Positions 6,886-11,971 of a DNA stretch of 15,843 nt are shown in pieces (position 1 is the stretch's first letter; every line of letters begins with the position of its first letter). Location of the stretch: assembly GCA_019746155.1 (NCBI GenBank), contig JAIESJ010000281.1:1-15843 (forward strand), given 5' to 3'. The notes under the pieces are model-generated. The model worked only from the letters and a program-made list of their open reading frames with translations, had not been told where the DNA came from and ran no database searches. Made by a program: the position numbers and the translations under genes. The stretch comes from Burkholderiales bacterium (GTDB taxonomy: Bacteria; Pseudomonadota; Gammaproteobacteria; Burkholderiales; SG8-41).

Positions 6886-7563
6886 ATGACCGACATCGCT
6901 GTCATCGACTACGGGATGGGCAATCTGCGCTCGGTTTCGAAAGCCATCGAGCATGTCGCGCCGCAGCTCAGGGTCACCGTGACCAGCGACCCCGAGGTGG
7001 TCAGCGGTGCCGGGCGCGTGGTGTTTCCGGGACAGGGCGCGATGCCGGACTGCATGCGCGAGATGGATGCGCGCGGGCTGCGCAAAGCCGTTGTCGCAGC
7101 CGCCCGGGAGAAGCCCTTCCTCGGCATTTGCATCGGCTTGCAGATGCTGTTCGATAACAGCGAGGAGGGCGATGTTGCGGGCCTGGGCCTGCTGCCCGGC
7201 AAGGTGCGGCGCTTTCCGCATGAGGCCATGGTCGATGCCCGCGGCGAAAAGCTCAAAGTGCCGCACATGGGCTGGAATGAGGTGCACCAGACGATGCCGC
7301 ACCCGTTGTGGGAAGGCATCGCTTCCGGCAGCCGCTTCTATTTTGTGCATAGTTATTTCGTGGAACCGGCCAACCCGCAGCTCATCGCGGGCTACAGCCT
7401 GTATCCGTTTTCGTTCACCTGCGCGGTCGCGAGCGGCAGTATTTTCGCGGTCCAGTTTCACCCGGAAAAAAGCCAGGCCGCAGGCCTGCGGCTGCTCGCC
7501 AATTTCGCGGCGTGGCAGCCGGCCGCGGCCGGGATGCGCGTTCCTGCCGATGCTATGAGATAA
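6886..7563 (+). CDS. hisH: Imidazole glycerol phosphate synthase, glutaminase subunit
   Basis: Class I glutamine amidotransferase that hydrolyses glutamine and passes ammonia to HisF. The catalytic triad is visible: Cys82 in FLGICIGLQMLF, then His192 and Glu194 in VQFHPEKSQ. IDYGMGNLRSV at the N-terminus and KVPHMGWNEV at 124-133 are HisH signatures. The protein has 225 residues; the last 15 or so (after FAAW) form an alanine-rich tail beyond the usual end. No Shine-Dalgarno precedes the ATG, which follows repeat C closely. HisH must dock on HisF, encoded two genes downstream, so balanced synthesis within the operon matters. Confidence 0.96.
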   Translation: MTDIAVIDYGMGNLRSVSKAIEHVAPQLRVTVTSDPEVVSGAGRVVFPGQGAMPDCMREMDARGLRKAVVAAAREKPFLGICIGLQMLFDNSEEGDVAGLGLLPGKVRRFPHEAMVDARGEKLKVPHMGWNEVHQTMPHPLWEGIASGSRFYFVHSYFVEPANPQLIAGYSLYPFSFTCAVASGSIFAVQFHPEKSQAAGLRLLANFAAWQPAAAGMRVPADAMR

Positions 7564-7699
7564 GCCGGGTCTTGTGTATGATCGGATCATGGAAACTCAC
7601 TGCATCGCCTGAATCCTCGTTTTCCATCCGCCATTCCGACCCTGTCTGCCGCGACTCCATGGAGCTTTTGGTTTTTCGTTGTAACCGTCCGTAACGCCT
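7564..7699. other. 136-nt hisH-hisA gap with weak inverted repeats
   Basis: No reading frame here looks real. It holds a perfect small palindrome ATGATC-G-GATCAT at 7578-7590. ATGGAAA at 7589-7595 can pair with TTTCCAT at 7622-7628, and there is a self-complementary CTCCATGGAG at 7656-7665 followed by a T-rich stretch. I cannot detect the heptamer period of the neighbouring gaps; it may be a decayed relative or unrelated. No Shine-Dalgarno precedes hisA. Confidence 0.4.
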
Positions 7700-8449
7700 A
7701 TGTTGATTATTCCAGCGATTGACCTGAAAGATGGTAAGTGCGTGCGTTTGAAGCAGGGGGTAATGAATGACGCAACCATATTTTCCGACGACCCCGGCGC
7801 GACCGCCGCGCACTGGCTCAAGCTGGGCGCGAAACGCCTGCACGTGGTCGACCTTAACGGTGCGGCGGCGGGACGGCCCAGGAACGAGCAGGCGATCAAG
7901 GCCATTGTGAAGGCGGTCGGCGACAAAATGCCGATCCAGTTGGGCGGCGGCATCCGTGATCTCGATACCATAGAAGCGTATCTGGATTCCGGAATTTCCT
8001 ACATCATCATCGGCACCGCGGCGGTAAAAACGCCGGGTTTCCTGCACGATGCCTGTAGCGCGTTTCTGGGGCATATCATGGTGGCGCTTGATGCCAAGGA
8101 CGGCAAGGTCGCCGTCGACGGCTGGTCGAAGATGACCGGCCACGACGTGGTCGACCTCGCCAAGAAATTCCAGGACTACGGTGTCGAAGCCGTCATTTAT
8201 ACCGATATCGGACGCGACGGCATGCTGAGCGGCGTCAATATCGATGCGACCGTTGCGCTCGCGCGCGAGCTCACGGTGCCGGTGATCGCAAGCGGCGGCA
8301 TTACCGATCTCGATGATATCAAAGCACTGTGCAAGGTCGAATCCGAAGGCATCATGGGCGCCATTACCGGCCGCGCGGTGTATCAGGGTACCCTGGACTT
8401 TGCCGAGGCTCAAAAGCTGGCCGACAAGCTCTCCAAATCAAAGGCGTGA
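7700..8449 (+). CDS. hisA: ProFAR isomerase (phosphoribosylformimino-AICAR ribotide isomerase)
   Basis: A (beta-alpha)8 barrel enzyme that isomerises ProFAR to PRFAR, the substrate of HisF-HisH. At 249 residues it is full length. The catalytic aspartates are Asp8 in IPAIDLKDGKCVRL and Asp131 in MVALDAKDGKVAVDGW. Phosphate-binding loops appear at QLGGGIRD (80-87) and VIASGGITDLDD. The C-terminal EGIMGAITGRAVYQGTLD is diagnostic for HisA rather than the paralogue HisF. The coding end GCG-TGA-AAT doubles as the first heptamer (GTGAAAT) of repeat D, so gene and element physically overlap by four bases. Confidence 0.97.
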   Translation: MLIIPAIDLKDGKCVRLKQGVMNDATIFSDDPGATAAHWLKLGAKRLHVVDLNGAAAGRPRNEQAIKAIVKAVGDKMPIQLGGGIRDLDTIEAYLDSGISYIIIGTAAVKTPGFLHDACSAFLGHIMVALDAKDGKVAVDGWSKMTGHDVVDLAKKFQDYGVEAVIYTDIGRDGMLSGVNIDATVALARELTVPVIASGGITDLDDIKALCKVESEGIMGAITGRAVYQGTLDFAEAQKLADKLSKSKA

Positions 8450-8535
8450 AATATGAAATGTGAAATGTGAAGCGTTAGCGGACCGAGCGCGACACAACCA
8501 GAAAGATTGTTTACGTTTCACTTTTCACTATTCAC
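8446..8535. repeat. Heptamer inverted repeat D, hisA-hisF gap
   Basis: The left arm starts inside hisA: GTGAAAT at 8446 (containing the TGA stop) and at 8460, ATGAAAT at 8453, GTGAAGC at 8467 and a degenerate GTTAGCG at 8474. The right arm has three heptamers on the minus strand, GTGAATA (rc of 8529-8535), GTGAAAA (rc of 8522-8528) and GTGAAAC (rc of 8515-8521). A loop of roughly 35-40 nt of unrelated sequence lies between. The right arm ends 13 nt before the hisF ATG. Confidence 0.85.
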
Positions 8536-8548
8536 GTTCCGCTGAAAA

Positions 8549-9373
8549 ATGGGACTCGCCAAGCGCATCATTCCCTGTCTCGACGTCACGGCGGGACGCG
8601 TCGTCAAGGGCGTCAATTTCGTGGGTTTGCGCGATGCCGGCGATCCGGTGGAAATCGCGCGGCGCTACGACGAGCAGGGTGCGGACGAACTTACCTTTCT
8701 CGATATCACGGCGAGCAGCGACGGGCGCGATCTGATTCTGCATACCATCGAGGGCGTCGCGGCACAGGTGTTCATCCCGCTCACCGTCGGCGGCGGCGTG
8801 CGCACGGTGGAGGATGTGCGGCGCCTGCTCAACGCCGGCGCCGACAAAGTAAGCATCAACACGGCGGCAGTGCAGAATCCGCAACTCGTCGCCGACGCCT
8901 CTGCGCGCTACGGCTCGCAGTGCATCGTGGTGGCCATCGACGCTAAACGCGTCGATCGTAAAACCGACGCCAAGCGTGTCGACTTTCCGGCCGATGCCGA
9001 ACGCGCGGCCCATGGCGCCGCGCCGCGCTGGGAGGTGTTTACCCATGGCGGGCGCAGGGCGACCGGGATCGATGCGCTGGAGTGGGGGCGCAGGATGGAA
9101 GCGCTGGGGGCCGGGGAGATACTGCTCACCAGCATGGATCGGGACGGCACCCGCAACGGCTTCGACCTGGAGCTGACGCGCGCGTTTTCCGGGATGCTGG
9201 ACATCCCGGTGATCGCCAGCGGCGGGGTCGGCAATCTCGACCACATGGTCGACGGCATCACCAAGGGCCGGGCGGACGCGGTGCTCGCGGCGAGTATCTT
9301 CCACTACGGCGAATACACGGTGCGCCAGGCCAAGGAATACATGGCGCGCTGCGGAATTGAAGTTAGAATCTAG
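8549..9373 (+). CDS. hisF: Imidazole glycerol phosphate synthase, cyclase subunit, with insertion
   Basis: Uses ammonia from HisH to convert PRFAR to imidazole glycerol phosphate and AICAR. Catalytic aspartates are Asp12 in IIPCLDVTAGRVVKGVNF and Asp131 in CIVVAIDAKRVD. PLTVGGGVRT and PVIASGGVGNLDHM are the phosphate-binding loops. At 274 residues it is about 20 longer than usual HisF (about 250-258). The excess lies at roughly residues 136-156, right after Asp131. There DAKRVD occurs twice, nine residues apart and with different codons, followed by a charged Ala-rich stretch before the conserved APRWEVFTHGGRRATGID. The frame is intact, so the enzyme is probably active with an enlarged loop on the active-site face. 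The start lies just after repeat D without a Shine-Dalgarno. Confidence 0.96.
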   Translation: MGLAKRIIPCLDVTAGRVVKGVNFVGLRDAGDPVEIARRYDEQGADELTFLDITASSDGRDLILHTIEGVAAQVFIPLTVGGGVRTVEDVRRLLNAGADKVSINTAAVQNPQLVADASARYGSQCIVVAIDAKRVDRKTDAKRVDFPADAERAAHGAAPRWEVFTHGGRRATGIDALEWGRRMEALGAGEILLTSMDRDGTRNGFDLELTRAFSGMLDIPVIASGGVGNLDHMVDGITKGRADAVLAASIFHYGEYTVRQAKEYMARCGIEVRI

Positions 9374-9446
9374 TTTAAAGGCTAAAGTTTCAGGTTAACC
9401 AACCGCCTGGGATCGAACTTTGGACTTTAAACGTTGAACTTTAGAC
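9373..9446. repeat. Heptamer inverted repeat E, hisF-hisI gap
   Basis: The left arm begins at the last base of the hisF stop codon: GTTTAAA (9373), GGCTAAA (9380), GTTTCAG (9387) and GTTAACC (9394). The right arm has four heptamers on the minus strand: GTCTAAA (rc of 9440-9446), GTTCAAC (rc of 9433-9439), GTTTAAA (rc of 9426-9432) and GTCCAAA (rc of 9419-9425). Arms are separated by about 18 nt. The right arm ends 4 nt before the hisI ATG, so the element occupies the place where a ribosome binding site would stand. Confidence 0.85.
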
Positions 9447-9450
9447 CAGA

Positions 9451-9840
9451 ATGAATGACAGCTGGCTCAATAAAGTAAACTGGGCGCAGGACGGTCTGGT
9501 GCCCGCCGTGGCGCAGGAAGCGGGCTCGGGCCGGGTGCTGACGGTCGCGTGGATGAACCGTGAGGCGCTCAGGAAAACGGTGCAGACCGGCGAGGTCCAC
9601 TACTGGTCGCGTTCGCGCAGGAAGCTGTGGCACAAGGGCGAGGAATCGGGCCATACGCAGAAAGTGAGAACGATCCGTCTCGACTGCGACGAAGACGTGA
9701 TCCTGATCGAAGTGGAACAGAAGGGTGGTATTGCCTGTCATACCGGACGTCACAGCTGTTTTTTTCAGGAGCTGAAGGACGGCAAGTGGGTGGTGACCGA
9801 TCCGGTGCTCAAGGACCCCCGGGAGATCTATAAAAAATGA
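9451..9840 (+). CDS. hisI: Phosphoribosyl-AMP cyclohydrolase
   Basis: Opens the adenine ring of phosphoribosyl-AMP to give ProFAR, the third step of the pathway. The protein has 129 residues and is the stand-alone HisI form, with HisE encoded separately. Zinc ligands are Cys79 in RLDCDED and Cys96 and Cys103 in GIACHTGRHSCFF; Asp78, Asp80 and Asp82 form the Mg site. VAWMNREAL and GEVHYWSRSRRKLWHKGEESGH are family signatures. No Shine-Dalgarno is seen, because repeat E runs almost to the ATG. The stop overlaps the hisE start by 4 nt (ATGA). Confidence 0.97.
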   Translation: MNDSWLNKVNWAQDGLVPAVAQEAGSGRVLTVAWMNREALRKTVQTGEVHYWSRSRRKLWHKGEESGHTQKVRTIRLDCDEDVILIEVEQKGGIACHTGRHSCFFQELKDGKWVVTDPVLKDPREIYKK

Positions 9841-10157
9841 ACGACGCGGAGATACTGCGGCGTCTGGGCGAGACCATCGCCGCCCGCAAACAGGCCGATC
9901 CCTCGGGCTCCTATGTCGCTAGTTTGTTCGCGAAGGGGCAGGACGCGGTGCTGAAAAAGGTGATGGAGGAGGCGGCCGAGACGCTGCTTGCCTCCAAGGA
10001 CGGTGATAAACTGCACATTGTCCGCGAAACCGCTGATTTATGGTTTCACTGCATGGTGTTGCTGGCATGGCACGGACTCGGCCCGGACGACGTGCTGGCC
10101 GAATTGCGGCGCCGCGAAGGCGTTTCGGGGATCGATGAAAAGAAGTCCCGCGGATGA
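9837..10157 (+). CDS. hisE: Phosphoribosyl-ATP pyrophosphatase
   Basis: Hydrolyses phosphoribosyl-ATP to phosphoribosyl-AMP and pyrophosphate, the second pathway step. The 106-residue all-alpha MazG-like protein carries the metal-binding helix VLKKVMEEAAETLLASKD (Glu45, Glu46 and Glu49 region) and the second motif RETADLWFHCMVLLAWHGL. The end, RREGVSGIDEKKSRG, is close to the usual one. Its last six codons and stop form the left arm and loop of the hairpin at 10139-10170. The same 20 nt recur at 10264-10283. It completes the nine-gene his set in the window; only hisZ and a histidinol phosphatase are missing. Confidence 0.95.
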   Translation: MNDAEILRRLGETIAARKQADPSGSYVASLFAKGQDAVLKKVMEEAAETLLASKDGDKLHIVRETADLWFHCMVLLAWHGLGPDDVLAELRRREGVSGIDEKKSRG

Positions 10158-10170
10158 GCGGGACTTCTTT
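10139..10170 (+). terminator. Hairpin at the end of hisE, terminator-like
   Basis: A perfect 13-bp stem, AAAGAAGTCCCGC (10139-10151) with GCGGGACTTCTTT (10158-10170), closes a 6-nt loop GGATGA that contains the hisE stop codon. The right arm ends in TTCTTT rather than a pure T run, so termination may be partial. The right arm could instead pair with the second copy of the left-arm sequence at 10265-10277. That would make this hairpin one of two exclusive states. Confidence 0.65.
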
Positions 10171-10209
10171 CGGCGTAGACTAGCCTTCAGGTTATGTCGG
10201 AGCCAAAAG
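10168..10209 (+). repeat. 42-nt foldable repeat, copy R1
   Basis: Matches 10227-10268 with one difference in 42 nt. Within it, nested complementary pieces give a hairpin: GGC with GCC at the ends, then GAC with GTC, then TAGCC with GGTTA around the loop TTCA. A symmetric 3-nt internal loop (gta/gga) and a single bulged T interrupt the stem. In this copy one stem pair is G-U; in R2 it is A-U. The outermost CTTT and AAAG can also pair. I do not recognise it as a named RNA family. Confidence 0.75.
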
Positions 10210-10229
10210 GCCTCTAACGAGAGGCTTTT
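10205..10229 (+). terminator. Hairpin between the two 42-nt repeats
   Basis: AAAAGGCCTCT (10205-10215) pairs with AGAGGCTTTT (10220-10229) around the loop AACG, with one bulged G. It ends in TTTT, which resembles an intrinsic terminator with a short U run. Its AAAAG arm is the 3' end of R1 and its CTTTT arm runs into the 5' end of R2, so it competes with the outer pairs of both neighbouring hairpins. Terminator activity is inferred. Confidence 0.45.
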
Positions 10230-10268
10230 CGGCGTAGACTAACCTTCAGGTTATGTCGGAGCCAAAAG
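10227..10268 (+). repeat. 42-nt foldable repeat, copy R2
   Basis: Second copy of the element at 10168, in direct orientation and starting 59 nt later. The inner stem here is fully Watson-Crick (TAACC with GGTTA, loop TTCA). The one substitution relative to R1 keeps the stem paired, which hints that the structure matters. It contains GTAG just before the inner stem, the tetranucleotide that flanks REP hairpins in other bacteria, so a REP-like origin is one alternative. Confidence 0.75.
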
Positions 10269-10283
10269 AAGTCCCGCGGATGA
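10264..10283 (+). repeat. Exact 20-nt copy of the end of hisE
   Basis: These 20 nt are identical to 10138-10157, the last six codons plus stop of hisE. The copy lies 126 nt downstream, immediately after R2 and 17 nt before the tatA ATG. It lacks the complementary right arm that follows the first copy. It could therefore pair only with the distant right arm at 10158-10170. Confidence 0.85.
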
Positions 10284-10300
10284 AGATTGAGGAGTAAAAA

Positions 10301-10528
10301 ATGGGTTCATTAAGTATCTGGCACTGGCTGATCGTCCTGGTGGTCGTGATCCTGGTCTTCGGTACCAAAAAGCTGCGCAATCTGGGCGCCGATCTAGGTA
10401 GCGCCGTCAAAGGCTTCAAGGAAGGCATGAAATCCGAGGACGACAAGTCCGCCCCGAAAGCGGAAATCCCGCCCTCCACCGGTCAGACCATCGAAGGCGA
10501 AGCCAAGAAAGAGACGCCAAAAGCGTGA
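10301..10528 (+). CDS. tatA: Sec-independent translocase subunit TatA
   Basis: Pore-forming subunit of the twin-arginine translocase, which exports folded proteins. The 75 residues have the TatA plan: a short N-terminal transmembrane helix (about residues 5-20, SIWHWLIVLVVVILVFG), the FGTKKLRNLG hinge, the amphipathic helix ADLGSAVKGFKEGM, and a charged disordered tail. A strong GAGGAG at 10289-10294 stands 6 nt before the ATG, unlike most upstream his genes, so tatA is probably translated independently. It follows the structured hisE-tatA region. Its last codon and stop (GCG TGA) form part of the first heptamer of repeat F. Confidence 0.95.
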   Translation: MGSLSIWHWLIVLVVVILVFGTKKLRNLGADLGSAVKGFKEGMKSEDDKSAPKAEIPPSTGQTIEGEAKKETPKA

Positions 10529-10605
10529 GGGAGGAGGAGCGAGGAGTGAGGCGAAGAACCCCAGCACCGAACGCGCCTCCTAACGCCTAACTCCTCTCGC
10601 CTCAC
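10525..10605. repeat. Heptamer inverted repeat F, tatA-tatB gap
   Basis: The left arm starts inside tatA: GTGAGGG (10525, containing the TGA stop), AGGAGGA (10532), GCGAGGA (10539) and GTGAGGC (10546). The right arm on the minus strand reads GTGAGGC (rc of 10599-10605), GAGAGGA (rc of 10592-10598), GTTAGGC (rc of 10585-10591) and GTTAGGA (rc of 10578-10584). About 25 nt separate the arms. The right arm ends 8 nt before the tatB ATG. Confidence 0.85.
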
Positions 10606-10613
10606 GGATTCCC

Positions 10614-11042
10614 ATGTTTGACATCGGTTTCTCCGAGATTCTGGTCATCGCGGTCGTGGCGCTGATCGTGATCGGCCCCGAGCGCCTGCCCAAGGTGGCG
10701 CGCACGCTCGGCCACCTGTTCGGGCGCATGCAGCGCTACGTCAACGACGTCAAGGCCGACATCAGCCGCGAAATGCAGCTCGAGGAGCTGCGCAAACTTC
10801 AGAGCAGCATGCAGGATGCGGCACGCTCCATCGAGCAATCGGTTTCCAAGGAGATCAGCACGACCGAATCCGAGCTGCAAAAAATCGCGGACACCTCCTT
10901 GCCGGAGACGGCTCAACCGCCCGCCGAACCCTCATCGGATGCTTCCCCCGCGTCATCCGGGGCTGCGCAATCGTCAACGGCCGCGGCAACTTCGCCACAG
11001 CTGGAACTGGGGCTTGATTCCAAGTCGCAGAAGCAGGGCTGA
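10614..11042 (+). CDS. tatB: Sec-independent translocase subunit TatB
   Basis: Forms the substrate-receptor complex with TatC. The 142 residues begin MFDIGFSEILVIAVVALIVIGPERLP, the TatB-specific short membrane helix with the polar Glu8 and the GPERLP hinge. A long amphipathic helix to about residue 75 follows. The tail from about 98 on is rich in Pro, Ser and Ala and is probably disordered. The order tatA-tatB-tatC and the GPERLPKVARTLG motif separate it from TatA. No Shine-Dalgarno precedes the ATG, which follows repeat F by 8 nt. The tatC start is 20 nt after its stop. Confidence 0.95.
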   Translation: MFDIGFSEILVIAVVALIVIGPERLPKVARTLGHLFGRMQRYVNDVKADISREMQLEELRKLQSSMQDAARSIEQSVSKEISTTESELQKIADTSLPETAQPPAEPSSDASPASSGAAQSSTAAATSPQLELGLDSKSQKQG

Positions 11043-11062
11043 CTCCCGCGCCTTCAGACGGC

Positions 11063-11863
11063 ATGACCCAGGACACCTTCATTTCCCATTTGATGGAGCT
11101 GCGCGACCGGCTGCTGCGCTCGGTGCTGGCGTTCGCGATCGTCCTGCTGTGCCTGTTTCCCTGGGCATCCGATCTTTATGACTTGCTGGCTTACCCCATG
11201 ATGCGCGCGTTGCCCGAGGGCACCAAGATGATCGCCACCGGCGTGGTGACACCGTTCCTGGTTCCGATCAAGGTGGCGATGATGGTGGCGTTTGTAATCG
11301 TGCTCCCGTACGTGCTCTATCAGGCATGGGCATTCGTCGCGCCCGGCTTGTATGCCCACGAGAAGCGCCTGGTGATGCCGCTGGTGGTGGCAAGCACGAT
11401 TCTGTTCCTGCTGGGGATCGCATTCTGTTATTTCTTCGTGTTCGGCGTGGTGTTCGATTTCGTCAACAAGATCGCGCCCAAGAGCATTACGGTCGCGCCC
11501 GACATCGAAAACTATCTCAGTTTCGTGCTGACCCTTTTTCTGGCTTTCGGCGCGACCTTCGAGGTGCCGATCGCGGTCATCCTGCTGGTGCGGATGGGGG
11601 TAGTGACGATTGAGCAGCTTAAAGATGCGCGTCCCTATTTCATCGTCGGCGCTTTCGTCGTTGCGGCTGTCGTCACGCCGCCTGACGTGGTGTCGCAGAT
11701 ATTGCTGGCGGCGCCGATGTGCCTGCTCTTCGAGCTCGGGATATTTTTTGCGCGTTTCGTGACCAAGCGCAAGCAGGAGGACGACTACCAGGCGCCTTCC
11801 GCAGCCGAAATGGAAAACGAACTCGACAAAATAGAAGCCGAGGAAAAAGGGCGCGGCGGCTAG
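11063..11863 (+). CDS. tatC: Sec-independent translocase subunit TatC
   Basis: Six-helix inner membrane protein that binds the twin-arginine signal peptide. It has 266 residues, normal length. The cytoplasmic N-terminus has HLMELRDRLLRS with Glu12, and the first cytoplasmic loop has FVAPGLYAHEKRL with Glu100. These correspond to the signal-contacting Glu15 and Glu103 of E. coli TatC. ENYLSFVLTLFLAFGATFEVPI and VVAAVVTPPDVVSQ are also family segments. The cytoplasmic tail from about 225 is charged and coil-like. The petA product encoded downstream carries a twin-arginine signal and is a likely client. The TAG stop is the first base triplet of the hairpin at 11861. Confidence 0.97.
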   Translation: MTQDTFISHLMELRDRLLRSVLAFAIVLLCLFPWASDLYDLLAYPMMRALPEGTKMIATGVVTPFLVPIKVAMMVAFVIVLPYVLYQAWAFVAPGLYAHEKRLVMPLVVASTILFLLGIAFCYFFVFGVVFDFVNKIAPKSITVAPDIENYLSFVLTLFLAFGATFEVPIAVILLVRMGVVTIEQLKDARPYFIVGAFVVAAVVTPPDVVSQILLAAPMCLLFELGIFFARFVTKRKQEDDYQAPSAAEMENELDKIEAEEKGRGG

Positions 11864-11896
11864 GAGTTTGTCGGACTTGGGTTCGACAAACTCCTA
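11861..11896. terminator. Strong hairpin between converging tatC and protease gene
   Basis: A perfect 13-bp stem, TAGGAGTTTGTCG (11861-11873) with CGACAAACTCCTA (11884-11896), loops over 10 nt. The tatC stop codon is the first three bases of the stem. It lies between converging genes, where a bidirectional terminator is expected, but neither strand shows a U run after the stem: the plus strand continues with AAAA, the minus strand with GCCGCC. It may stop RNA 3' decay rather than terminate by the intrinsic mechanism. Confidence 0.6.
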
Positions 11897-11971
11897 AAAA
11901 CGCTACGCGTTCAGGTGAATGGGGCCAAATCCGACAGGCTGCCGGCTTTTCTTGGTTCTGTTACGGGGCGC

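Noticed and set aside
10205..10229. Mini-ykkC/guanidine-II riboswitch hairpin because of an AACG loop
   Set aside because: That class needs two short hairpins with ACGR loops; only one is here, and the downstream gene is tatA rather than a guanidine carrier.
10168..10268. CRISPR-like array (two near-identical 42-nt units with a 17-nt spacer)
   Set aside because: Only two units, the spacer is itself a hairpin sharing bases with the repeats, and no cas genes are present.
10578..10605. Telomere-like GTTAGG units in repeat F
   Set aside because: The period is 7 not 6, only two units match, and they fit the heptamer family seen in the other gaps.
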